DNA of 36,059 bases from an uncultured Hungatella sp. (GTDB taxonomy: Bacteria > Bacillota > Clostridia > Lachnospirales > Lachnospiraceae). Position numbers and translations under genes: made by a program. The notes under the pieces are model-generated. The model did not search any database and was not told the origin of the DNA. It saw nothing but the letters and a program-made list of their open reading frames with translations. This document shows positions 7,137 through 15,607 of this stretch, one piece after another (the stretch's first letter is position 1; the number at the start of each line of letters is the position of its first letter). The DNA is taken from contig CAJUPP010000036.1 of the NCBI GenBank assembly GCA_910588325.1, positions 1-36,059 on the forward strand, given 5' to 3'.

Positions 7137-9026
7137 ATGAGAATAAAAGTCTCCAACTATATTGCAAAACAGCTGGTGGAACATGGAATCACTCAGGTAT
7201 TCTCCGTAACCGGCGGAGGAGCCATGTATCTAAATGATGCCCTGGGGCATGAAAAAGGGCTTAAATGCCTGTATCATCATCATGAGCAGGCCTGTGCCAT
7301 TGCTGCAGAAAGTTATGCCAGAATTCACAATAAGATCGGGGCGGTGTGCGTGACTACAGGGCCAGGGGGTACCAATGCCATCACCGGTGTGCTGGGGGGC
7401 TGGCTGGATTCGATTCCCATGCTGATTTTGTCAGGGCAGGTGCGCTATAATACGACTGCCCGTTGGTCGGGGACAGGCATCCGCGCCATGGGCGATCAGG
7501 AATTTGATATTACAAAGGCTGTGGATTGTATGACAAAGTACAGTGAGATGGTAATTGATCCCAAGCAAATCCGCTACTGTCTGGAGAAGGCGCTCTATCT
7601 TGCATACTCCAAAAGGCCAGGGCCGTCATGGCTGGATATTCCGGTGGATGTACAGGGGGCATATGTGGAGACGGAAGAATTGGAGGGGTTTGACGAGGAA
7701 AGCTATGAGCGCGAGCGCAGCCTGACAGAAAAACTGCCAGAGAAGGTTACGGATGAGACAGCCAGAATCATAATTGAAAAAATCCGTCGGTCGAAACGTC
7801 CTGTGCTGAATGCCGGAAACGGAATCCGAATCGCAGGGGCATATCAGGTATTTTGCCGTGTGGTGAAAAAGCTGGGGATTCCGGTGGCTACCGGGTGGAA
7901 CAGCCAGGATTGTATGGAGACCGAAGATCCTCTGTACGTGGGGCGTGCAGGCGGGATGGGAGACCGTCCGGGGAATTTTGCGGTGCAGAACAGTGACCTG
8001 GTATTTTCTGTGGGAAGCCGTTTAAGCATTCGCCAGGTGGGATATAATTATGAAACCTGGGCGAGAGAGGCGTATACAATTATTAATGATATCGATATAG
8101 AAGAATTGAAAAAGCCCAGCGTCCATGTGGATATGCCTGTCCACGCAGATGCAAAGGACCTTTTGGAGGCGCTTGACAGAGTGCTTGATAAAGAGAAAAC
8201 ACCGATCTTTGACGGAGGAAAAGGCCTTCGAGATATGACCTGGCTTAAGACCTGCCAGATGTGGAAAGAAAAATATCCGGTGGTATTGCCAAAGCATATG
8301 ATACAGGACGATACCAGGGAGGCCAATGTCTACGCACTGGTTCAGGAATTAAGCAGCCGTTTGAAAGAGAATCAGATTACCGTGTCAGGCAATGGATCAG
8401 CCTGTGTGGCAGGCGGACACGCCTATATCATAAAGAAAGGGCAGCGGTTTATCACCAACTCCGCAGTGGCCTCCATGGGCTATGACCTTCCGGCAGCCAT
8501 CGGAGCTTGTGTGGCGGCTTTTGAGGATGGCAGCCCGGCAGAGGATGTTATTCTGCTTACAGGAGACGGAAGTATTCAGATGAACTTGCAGGAACTTCAG
8601 ACCATTATCCACCACAAGATGCCGATTAAGATTTTCCTGATCAATAATGGAGGATACCATTCTATCCGCCAGACACAGAAGAATTTCTTTGGAGAGCCGT
8701 TGGTGGGAATCGGCGTGGATAGCGGAGACTTAAGTTTTCCGAATATGGAGAAACTTTCCTGGGCTTATGGGTATCCTTATATCAGTGCCCATCATAACAG
8801 TGAACTGGCAGAGGCGATTGAGAAGACTTTAGCCATAAAAGGACCGGCGATCTGCGAAGTGTTTGTGACTATAGATCAGAATTTTGAACCGAAATCCTCG
8901 GCCAAAAGGCTTCCGGATGGTACTTTGACCTCGCCGCCTTTAGAGGATTTGTCTCCATTCCTTCCTGAGGAAGAGATGGATGCCAATATGATAATTCCAA
9001 GGATTTCCGGTTCTGATGGGGATTGA
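7137..9026 (+). CDS. TPP-dependent acetolactate-synthase-like enzyme
   Basis: A 629-residue protein with the three-domain fold of the acetohydroxyacid synthase/pyruvate oxidase family. The N-terminal PYR domain has YHHHEQACAIAAESYAR, where Glu50 is the conserved residue that activates thiamine diphosphate. The C-terminal PP domain has GDG at 476-478 and the downstream INN (502-504), the Mg/TPP-binding motif. The start is ATG 7137: GAAGGAG lies 9 bases upstream, while an in-frame TTG at 7131 would be too close. The tail after residue 585 is Pro- and acid-rich. It is unlikely to be the housekeeping IlvB: it lies among glycan genes, no small subunit is present, and leuB/ilvD are elsewhere. Known relatives in polysaccharide loci, such as YerE, add a two-carbon unit to a 4-keto-deoxysugar nucleotide. 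A carboligase making a branched sugar is a reasonable guess; the substrate is unknown. Confidence 0.8.
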   Translation: MRIKVSNYIAKQLVEHGITQVFSVTGGGAMYLNDALGHEKGLKCLYHHHEQACAIAAESYARIHNKIGAVCVTTGPGGTNAITGVLGGWLDSIPMLILSGQVRYNTTARWSGTGIRAMGDQEFDITKAVDCMTKYSEMVIDPKQIRYCLEKALYLAYSKRPGPSWLDIPVDVQGAYVETEELEGFDEESYERERSLTEKLPEKVTDETARIIIEKIRRSKRPVLNAGNGIRIAGAYQVFCRVVKKLGIPVATGWNSQDCMETEDPLYVGRAGGMGDRPGNFAVQNSDLVFSVGSRLSIRQVGYNYETWAREAYTIINDIDIEELKKPSVHVDMPVHADAKDLLEALDRVLDKEKTPIFDGGKGLRDMTWLKTCQMWKEKYPVVLPKHMIQDDTREANVYALVQELSSRLKENQITVSGNGSACVAGGHAYIIKKGQRFITNSAVASMGYDLPAAIGACVAAFEDGSPAEDVILLTGDGSIQMNLQELQTIIHHKMPIKIFLINNGGYHSIRQTQKNFFGEPLVGIGVDSGDLSFPNMEKLSWAYGYPYISAHHNSELAEAIEKTLAIKGPAICEVFVTIDQNFEPKSSAKRLPDGTLTSPPLEDLSPFLPEEEMDANMIIPRISGSDGD

Positions 9027-9127
9027 AAAGGTGCTGGGTAGTTGCCGTGCAAACGGTGACTGAGTGTAGAAATTCAGGCACGGAGAGATTCCCGGAGTAC
9101 ATTAGAATTTATAAGGAGGAATTACAG

Positions 9128-11323
9128 GTGAATATAGTTGTGACAGGAGCTACCAGCTTTATAGGAGCATCCATGGTTCGCAGGCTTTTAATGGAAGATA
9201 ACCATGTATATGCGGTTATTCGTCCGGGTTCATCCAACAAAAAAGTCCTGGATGATGTGATAGAAGAATCCAGGGGGCGGATGCAGGATGGACAGAAGAC
9301 GGGCAGTGTAGATATTATAGAATCAGAATTAGGCCATTTGGATGAGATTGACCGGCTTATCCCGGAGAAATGCCAGATATTCTTTCATTTTGGATGGGAT
9401 GGGGCAGGCAGCAATAACAGAAAGAATGGGGATGTGCAGCAGAAAAATGCCGTCTATGGGCTGAAGGCTCTGGAAGGCGCCAGAAAATTAGGATGCCGTC
9501 GTTTCCTGTTCAGCGGTTCTCAGGCAGAATACGGAATCTGTCAGACTTTGATGTCAGAAGACAGGGAATGCCGCCCTGTATCGGAATATGGAAAGGCGAA
9601 AGTCTCTTTTTACCGGCAGGCAGTAGAAAGGATTGGCCAGTGGAAGAAGGAAGAACCAGATTTTTGCCTTGAATTTGTTCATACCAGGATTTTCAGCATC
9701 TACGGTCCGGGGGATCATCCCTATTCTCTGGTTGAGACATGTCTGGATACGTTTCTTCGGGGAGAAACCATGAAACTGGGGGCCTGTACTCAGCAATGGA
9801 ATTTTATGTATATTGAAGATCTGATTGAGAGTCTTCTGGCTCTTGCGGTCAGTGAGGGCACTGTAGGATACACAGGGGAAGCAGGAGAAAACGGAGTCTA
9901 CAACCTGGCATCCGACAGGGATGCTACCATGCCCCTGCGCGCATATGTGGAGGAGATGCACAGGCTCTGCGGCGGCAGAGGAGGCCGAATCTATGGGGAG
10001 ATGCCTCCCAATGCAGAGGGACAGGCTAATTTGATTCCAGATATTGAAAAGATAAAGAAAAGGACAGGATGGCGGCCAAAGGTTTCCTTTGAGGAAGGAA
10101 TTCGTCAGATCCTCAGGAAAGAGAAGGCTGTCTATGGAGATGGTGAAGGCAATCATACCTGCATTCTGTGCGGACAGCCCCTAAAGGAATCCCTGCTTCT
10201 GTCCCTGGACGGAATGCCTTCATCAGCCCAGAATATTCCGGCGGCAGATGAAGTGGAGACAGATAAGGAGGTAACTTTAAAACTTCATCAGTGCCCCCGC
10301 TGCGGCCTGGTACAGTTAGATAATGAACCTGTGGATTATTACAGAGATGTGATCCGTTCCGTGGGATATTCCAGTACCATGGCAGAATTAAGAGCCAGCC
10401 AGTATAGGCATCTGATTGAAACCTATGGTCTGGAAGGAAAGAAATTCCTGGAGGTAGGCTGCGGAAGAGGGGAATTTTTAAAGGTTTTAAGAGGATTTCC
10501 GGTGAAAGCCTTTGGAATCGAACACAGTGACAGGCTGGTAAAAGAAGCCGAAGATGGGCTGAATGTAACCTGCGGTTTCCCGGAGGCAGAGCATACCGTA
10601 TTGGGACAGGACGGGCCTTATGATGTATTTTTGACCTTTAATTTCCTGGAACACCAGCCAAAGCCGGGGGTCATGCTGGACTGTATTTACAACAACCTGA
10701 CGGATCAGGGGATGGGGCTTGTAACGGTTCCAAGTCTGGAGTACAGTCTCCGGCATGACGGATATTATGAGTTAATCAGAGATCATATTGCGTATTACAC
10801 TCTTGATACATTAAGGTATCTGATGGAACATCACGGTTTTCAGGTGCTGGAAGAGGTATCAAAAAAAGATATGCTGGCTATGATTGTAAGAAAGGTGCCG
10901 AAAGGGGATTGGATGGAGGTACCAAAGCGGGAAGTAAAGAAGGTCGATTTATCTGGTCTGAAAGGAAATCTTACGGATCTGCGCAGGCAGATGGAAGAGA
11001 TAAGCCAAGACTTGAAAATCAGGCAGGAGACCCTGGCAGTCTGGGGAGCCAGCCATCAGGCATTTACCCTGATAGCCACCACCTGCCTGAGAGATAAAGC
11101 AGAGTATATCATTGATTCCGCACCTTTTAAGCAGGGGCGGTTTACACCGGCATCCCATCTGCCGATTGTGGCACCAGACTATGTTTCTTCCCATCCCACA
11201 GATGTGATTTTGATTGTGGCGCCGGAATATACGGAAGAGATTGCAAAAGTCATCCGCAGCCGTTTTGGGGAAAAAGTCAGAATCCTGGCGTTACGCAGTG
11301 AAAAAGTGGAGGAACTGCCATGA
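9128..11323 (+). CDS. Fused NAD-dependent sugar epimerase and C-methyltransferase
   Basis: A 731-residue two-enzyme fusion. Residues 1-335 are an extended short-chain dehydrogenase/epimerase: TGATSFIG (6-13) binds NAD(P), with the middle glycine of GxxGxxG replaced by Ser10, and the catalytic pair Tyr154/Lys158 lies in SEYGKAK. Residues 340-731 match sugar C-methyltransferases: a zinc site (Cys345, Cys348, Cys389, Cys392), the SAM motif LEVGCGRGEF (441-450), and the family C-terminal domain starting LAVWGASHQAF (636-646). Enzymes of that type methylate a ring carbon of 4-keto-deoxysugar nucleotides. The start is GTG 9128, with AAGGAGG 8 bases upstream; a 35-codon upstream extension from a TTG at 9023 lacks a ribosome binding site. 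The next gene overlaps by ATGA. Together with the TPP enzyme it probably builds a branched sugar for the glycan. Confidence 0.82.
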   Translation: MNIVVTGATSFIGASMVRRLLMEDNHVYAVIRPGSSNKKVLDDVIEESRGRMQDGQKTGSVDIIESELGHLDEIDRLIPEKCQIFFHFGWDGAGSNNRKNGDVQQKNAVYGLKALEGARKLGCRRFLFSGSQAEYGICQTLMSEDRECRPVSEYGKAKVSFYRQAVERIGQWKKEEPDFCLEFVHTRIFSIYGPGDHPYSLVETCLDTFLRGETMKLGACTQQWNFMYIEDLIESLLALAVSEGTVGYTGEAGENGVYNLASDRDATMPLRAYVEEMHRLCGGRGGRIYGEMPPNAEGQANLIPDIEKIKKRTGWRPKVSFEEGIRQILRKEKAVYGDGEGNHTCILCGQPLKESLLLSLDGMPSSAQNIPAADEVETDKEVTLKLHQCPRCGLVQLDNEPVDYYRDVIRSVGYSSTMAELRASQYRHLIETYGLEGKKFLEVGCGRGEFLKVLRGFPVKAFGIEHSDRLVKEAEDGLNVTCGFPEAEHTVLGQDGPYDVFLTFNFLEHQPKPGVMLDCIYNNLTDQGMGLVTVPSLEYSLRHDGYYELIRDHIAYYTLDTLRYLMEHHGFQVLEEVSKKDMLAMIVRKVPKGDWMEVPKREVKKVDLSGLKGNLTDLRRQMEEISQDLKIRQETLAVWGASHQAFTLIATTCLRDKAEYIIDSAPFKQGRFTPASHLPIVAPDYVSSHPTDVILIVAPEYTEEIAKVIRSRFGEKVRILALRSEKVEELP

Positions 11324-12273
11324 AGAGAATCAGCATTGTAGTGCCATGCTATAACGAAGAGGAAAATGTAGAGGCACTTGCCGATGCGTTGAAGAGTATG
11401 TTTAAGAAAAATTTGGAAAACTATCAGTATGAGATTATTTTTATTGATAATGACTCCAAAGATAAAACCAGGGATATCATCCGAAAAATGTGTGCTGAAG
11501 ATAAAGGAATCAAAGGGATCTTTAATGCCAAAAATTTCGGGCAGTTTAATTCACCTTACTATGCCATGCTTCAGAGCACCGGAGACTGTACGGTGCTGAT
11601 GGCGGCAGATTTTCAGGATCCGGTGGATATGGTTCCCGGATTTGTAAAGGAATGGGAAAGCGGTTATAAAATTGTAATCGGGATCAAGAAATCCAGCCAG
11701 GAGAATAAGATTATGTACTGGCTGCGGGGCTGCTACTATAAATTAATCAAGAAATTGTCCAATGTGGAACAGATTGAGCAGTTTACAGGCTTTGGCCTCT
11801 ATGATAAACGGTTTATTGATGTGCTGCGGAATCTGGACGATCCCACACCGTTTTTGCGGGGAATTGTTGCAGAACTGGGATTTCACAGAAAGGAAATTCC
11901 TTATGAGCAGCCACTGCGCCGGGCCGGTAAAACCAGCAATAACTTTTATAAGCTTTATGACGCCGCTATGTTAAGCTTTACTTCCTATACGAAAGTAGGA
12001 CTGCGTCTGGCTACCATATTCGGCGGCTTCTGCAGTGCAGCCAGTATGGTGATTGCCCTTGTCTATCTGATTATGAAGCTGATGTACTGGGATCGATTTG
12101 TGGCAGGCATGGCGCCTCTTCTAATCAGTATGCTCTTTTTAGGATCCGTACAGATCTTTTTCATCGGCGTGGTGGGCGAGTATATTCTGTCCATCAATTC
12201 CAGGGTGATGAAACGGCCTTTGGTGGTGGAAGAGGAGCGAATCAATTTCGAAGAGGTACAGGATGAAGCATAA
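11320..12273 (+). CDS. DPM1/GtrB-like membrane glycosyltransferase (GT2)
   Basis: A 317-residue GT2 enzyme. It opens with ISIVVPCYNEEENV and has the acidic metal/nucleotide-sugar site AADFQDP, typical of polyprenyl-phosphate glycosyltransferases such as GtrB and DPM1. Two transmembrane segments follow at about residues 230-250 and 265-288 (ATIFGGFCSAASMVIALVYL, then ISMLFLGSVQIFFIGVVGEY), then a short charged tail. The family moves a sugar from a nucleotide donor to undecaprenyl phosphate on the cytosolic face; the lipid-linked sugar then modifies a glycan outside. The start overlaps the previous stop by 4 bases (ATGA), showing translational coupling. It may charge the lipid carrier with the sugar made by the two enzymes upstream, which is inference. 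No GtrA-like flippase or GtrC-like transferase is adjacent. Confidence 0.85.
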   Translation: MKRISIVVPCYNEEENVEALADALKSMFKKNLENYQYEIIFIDNDSKDKTRDIIRKMCAEDKGIKGIFNAKNFGQFNSPYYAMLQSTGDCTVLMAADFQDPVDMVPGFVKEWESGYKIVIGIKKSSQENKIMYWLRGCYYKLIKKLSNVEQIEQFTGFGLYDKRFIDVLRNLDDPTPFLRGIVAELGFHRKEIPYEQPLRRAGKTSNNFYKLYDAAMLSFTSYTKVGLRLATIFGGFCSAASMVIALVYLIMKLMYWDRFVAGMAPLLISMLFLGSVQIFFIGVVGEYILSINSRVMKRPLVVEEERINFEEVQDEA

Positions 12274-14488
12274 TGTAGACGTGGTCCGGATCAGAGAGAA
12301 TTCCATCCAGTTAAACGGATGGGTAATCGGAAAAACCCCGCAGTCCAGGCCGGAGTTTTCGGTGGAAGATGGGAAAGGGAACCCCATGAAGTTCCAGTAT
12401 GTCTCTACCAGGCGGGATGATGTCAGTCAGATTTATTATGGAAAGACCTATGACAAAGATTTTGGGTTTGACATTCAGTTCCCTTATGAGAGAGGAAACG
12501 ATTACTATCTGACAATCCGCTGTGACGGACGAAAGGTTCGGATTAAATATAACGAGGAACTAATCGAAAAACGTGCCAGTGTGGCTCACAAGAGAATGCA
12601 GAAGATTAAGGACCTGATGAATATGGAGACGGTTCATGTAGCCCTTGACTTCTGGAAAGAAAACGGACTGCGGGCCTTGATTGTAAAATCTGCTCATAAG
12701 CTGCAGGGGCTGGACAATGATTACGATTACGGAGAGTGGTATTCTCTTACAAAGCCCTCTCAGGAGGAACTGAAGCGTCAGAGGGAAGAACATTTCCCCG
12801 TAGAACCGAAATTTTCCATTGTGATCCCTCTTTATAAAACGCCGGAGCATTACTTGAGAGAAATGCTGGATTCCATTGCGGAACAGACCTACGGAAACTG
12901 GGAGTTATGCCTGGCAGACGGAAGTCCTAAGGGGCAGGATGTGTCAAAAATCGTGGACGTTTACAGAAAGAAAGATTCCAGAGTCCGGTATAAACGGCTG
13001 GAGGGAAATGGAGGAATCGCGGATAATACCAATGCGGCCATAGATATGGCAGAAGGGGATTTTATCGTTCTTGCAGATCATGATGACGCTATGACGAGAG
13101 ATGCTTTGTATGAGTGTGCCAAAGCTGTCAATCTTCATCCGAAGAGTCAGATCATCTATTCGGATGAAGATAAGATGGATATGGACGGAGGGGCGCTGTT
13201 TGACCCACATTTTAAGCCGGATTTTAATCCGGATCTTCTGTGCAGCGTCAATTATATCTGCCATCAGTTTGTGGTAAAGAGGGAACTGGTTCAGAAGATA
13301 GGCGGTCTCAGGAAGGAATTTGACGGGGCCCAGGACTATGATTTTATCTTTCGGTGCACGGAAAATGCGGAGGAAATCTATCATATACCAAAAGTGCTGT
13401 ATCATTGGCGGTGCCATCAGGATTCTACAGCCAGCAATCCCCAGAGCAAAATGTATGCGTTTGAGGCCGGTTCCAAAGCGATTATGGAGCATTACAAAAG
13501 AATGGGAATCTCGGCTCTGAAAGTGGAGAAGGGAGTGGACTATGGAATTTACCATACCGTATTTGAGATACAGGGACAGCCTTTGGTGTCGGTGATTATT
13601 CCAAACAAGGATCATCATAAGGATTTGGATCTGTGTGTCCGTTCTATGATTACAAAAGGGACCTATAAGAATCTGGAGTTTGTGGTAGTGGAGAATAACA
13701 GTACAGAGCCTGAGACTGCTGTTTATTACGAGAAAATTCAAAAAGAGTTTCCACAGGTACGTGTCGTTAAGTGGGACAGGGAATTTAACTATGCAGCAAT
13801 CAACAATTTCGGTGTCTCCCATGCCAGAGGAGAATATCTGCTGTTTTTAAATAACGATACAGAGCTGATCGCAGAGAATTTTGTGGAGGAGATGCTGGGA
13901 TTTGGTCAGCGGGATGATGTGGGAATCGTAGGTGCAAAGCTTTTGTATCAGGATGATACGATTCAGCATGCAGGCGTTGTAGTCGGATTCGGCGGAGTGG
14001 CAGGACATACGTTCATCGGACTTCACAAGGCGGAAAACAGCTATTTCCACAGGGCCATGTGTGCTCAGGACTACAGCGCCGTGACAGCCGCCTGTATGAT
14101 GAGCAAGAGATCCGTATTTGAGAAGGTGGGAGGTTTCAGCGAAAATTTTGCGGTGGCATTTAATGATATCGACTACTGCATGAAAGTGCGAAGCCTTGGA
14201 AAACTGGTGGTGTATGCCCCCTATGCCCTTTTGTATCACTATGAATCAAAATCCAGAGGACTGGAGGATACACCGGAGAAGGTAGCCAGATTCAATCGGG
14301 AAGTGGCTAAATTTGCCAAAAAGTGGCCGGATATTTTGAAAAATGGGGATCCTTACTATAATCCCAATCTGACTCTGCGCAAATCGAACTTTGCCCTGCG
14401 GGATTTAAAGAAAGAAGGGATTGGACAGCCTTTTGAGCTGGACCCGGCCATCGTGGAACTGATGAAAGAAGATGAACAGTCCGGATAA
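12263..14488 (+). CDS. Tandem GT2 glycosyltransferase with N-terminal beta-rich domain
   Basis: A 741-residue protein with two GT-A catalytic domains. Residues 1-100 look beta-rich (short alternating hydrophobic strands, many aromatics) and belong to no GT motif; a helical stretch follows to about 180. The first GT2 domain begins at FSIVIPLYKTPEHYLREML (184-202) and has the DxD-type motif ADHDD (271-275). The second begins at LVSVIIPNKD (441-450) and has NNDTE (530-534). Such bifunctional enzymes often add two successive sugars, for example in rhamnan-type or O-antigen backbones. No membrane segment is present, so it acts at the cytosolic face on a lipid-linked intermediate. The ATG overlaps the previous gene by 11 bases. 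Sugar specificity cannot be assigned. Confidence 0.82.
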   Translation: MKHNVDVVRIRENSIQLNGWVIGKTPQSRPEFSVEDGKGNPMKFQYVSTRRDDVSQIYYGKTYDKDFGFDIQFPYERGNDYYLTIRCDGRKVRIKYNEELIEKRASVAHKRMQKIKDLMNMETVHVALDFWKENGLRALIVKSAHKLQGLDNDYDYGEWYSLTKPSQEELKRQREEHFPVEPKFSIVIPLYKTPEHYLREMLDSIAEQTYGNWELCLADGSPKGQDVSKIVDVYRKKDSRVRYKRLEGNGGIADNTNAAIDMAEGDFIVLADHDDAMTRDALYECAKAVNLHPKSQIIYSDEDKMDMDGGALFDPHFKPDFNPDLLCSVNYICHQFVVKRELVQKIGGLRKEFDGAQDYDFIFRCTENAEEIYHIPKVLYHWRCHQDSTASNPQSKMYAFEAGSKAIMEHYKRMGISALKVEKGVDYGIYHTVFEIQGQPLVSVIIPNKDHHKDLDLCVRSMITKGTYKNLEFVVVENNSTEPETAVYYEKIQKEFPQVRVVKWDREFNYAAINNFGVSHARGEYLLFLNNDTELIAENFVEEMLGFGQRDDVGIVGAKLLYQDDTIQHAGVVVGFGGVAGHTFIGLHKAENSYFHRAMCAQDYSAVTAACMMSKRSVFEKVGGFSENFAVAFNDIDYCMKVRSLGKLVVYAPYALLYHYESKSRGLEDTPEKVARFNREVAKFAKKWPDILKNGDPYYNPNLTLRKSNFALRDLKKEGIGQPFELDPAIVELMKEDEQSG

Positions 14489-14520
14489 GTCCGTACTGTT
14501 GCGGAGGAAGAAAACAAATT

Positions 14521-15528
14521 ATGGCAGTAAAAGTGACGGTAATCATCCCAAATTATAACGGTCTTACGTTCATGAAGCCCTGCATGGAGGCCTTAAGACA
14601 GCAGACATGCCAGGACTTTCAGGTGCTGGTGGTGGATAACGGTTCTGATGACGGCAGTGTGGCCTGGCTGAAGGAACAGCGGATTTCAACCATATTTTTA
14701 AAAGAAAATACAGGTTTTACCGGTGCGGTAAACGCAGGGATCAAGGCGGCGGATACGGAGTTTATACTGCTTTTGAATAATGATACCGTCGCAGAACCGG
14801 GGCTTGTAGGAGAACTTTTAAAGGCGATTGAGCAGTCCGGGAAGATTTTTGCTGTCAGCGGCAAGATGATTCAGATGTATCATAAGGAACTTATGGATGA
14901 CGCCGGAGACATGTACAGTCTTTTGGGATGGGCTTATCAGAGAGGTGTGGGAAGAAGTTCGAAAGGTTACAACAGGCCTGGGGAAGTGTTTTCCGCCTGC
15001 GCTGCCGCAGCAATTTACCGGCGAAAGGTATTTGAAACCATCGGATATTTTGATGAGATGCATTTTTGCTATCTGGAAGACATTGATGTGTGCTACCGTG
15101 CGAAGATTTTCGGATATCATAATCGATATTGTCCTACAGCAGTGGTTTACCATGTGGGAAGTGCAACCAGCGGCTCTAAGTATAATGCATTTAAAGTAAA
15201 GCTGGCAGCGCGGAATACTATTTATCTAAATTATAAAAATATGCCTTTGGGACAGATACTGGTAAACAGCCTGCCTTTGGCAGCAGGAATTTGTGTGAAA
15301 TATGGCTTTTTTAAGAAGATTGGTTTCGGGAAAGAGTACTTAGAAGGAATAAGGGAAGGGTTCGCTACCATGAAAAAATGCAGGAAGGTGCCATATACTT
15401 CAGAACATCTTTCCAATTACCTTTCCATCCAGTGGGAGCTGATTATAGGCACCTGCATTTATGTGTATGAGTTTTTGGTCAGACAGTCAGGAAAACGAGA
15501 ACTTTTTAAGAAATTTCTAATAAATTAA
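14521..15528 (+). CDS. GT2 family glycosyltransferase, rhamnosyltransferase-like
   Basis: A 335-residue enzyme. The N-terminal GT2 fold starts VTVIIPNYNGLTFMKPCMEA, continues with VVDNGSDDGS, and has the catalytic metal site LLLNNDTV. The C-terminal part (FDEMHFCYLEDIDVCYRAKI, then VYHVGSATSG) is typical of WbbL/rhamnosyltransferase-like enzymes. The hydrophobic stretch ILVNSLPLAAGICVKYGFF near residue 245 may touch the membrane. It follows the tandem GT gene by 32 bases, with GGAGG 13 bases before the ATG, a rather long spacing. It probably adds one residue of the repeat unit. The rhamnosyl assignment is family resemblance only. Confidence 0.82.
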   Translation: MAVKVTVIIPNYNGLTFMKPCMEALRQQTCQDFQVLVVDNGSDDGSVAWLKEQRISTIFLKENTGFTGAVNAGIKAADTEFILLLNNDTVAEPGLVGELLKAIEQSGKIFAVSGKMIQMYHKELMDDAGDMYSLLGWAYQRGVGRSSKGYNRPGEVFSACAAAAIYRRKVFETIGYFDEMHFCYLEDIDVCYRAKIFGYHNRYCPTAVVYHVGSATSGSKYNAFKVKLAARNTIYLNYKNMPLGQILVNSLPLAAGICVKYGFFKKIGFGKEYLEGIREGFATMKKCRKVPYTSEHLSNYLSIQWELIIGTCIYVYEFLVRQSGKRELFKKFLIN

Positions 15529-15538
15529 GAGAAATTTA

Positions 15539-15567
15539 ATGGCAGAACGATGGTTTTCATGTATAAT
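15539..15567 (+). promoter_or_regulatory. Candidate internal promoter before the sugar transferase
   Basis: A perfect TATAAT (15562-15567) lies 41 bases before the start at 15608. The best -35 at 17 bases is ATGGCA (15539-15544), which is weak. It could give the initiating transferase and the LCP gene independent expression. Confidence 0.45.
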
Positions 15568-15607
15568 GTATGAAATATAGAGTTACATTAATGCTAAGGT
15601 GAAAAAG

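Noticed and set aside
7137..9026. Housekeeping acetolactate synthase ilvB
   Set aside because: It lies among glycan genes without ilvN, has an unusual C-terminal tail, and leuB/ilvD are 27 kb away; a sugar-pathway role fits better, though activity is untested.
9023..9127. 35-codon N-terminal extension of the epimerase/methyltransferase from a TTG
   Set aside because: No ribosome binding site precedes it, and the Rossmann fold starts directly at GTG 9128, which has AAGGAGG 8 bases upstream.
12944..13822. 292-codon open frame antisense to the tandem glycosyltransferase
   Set aside because: The sense strand carries both GT2 signature motifs; the antisense product has no recognisable domain.
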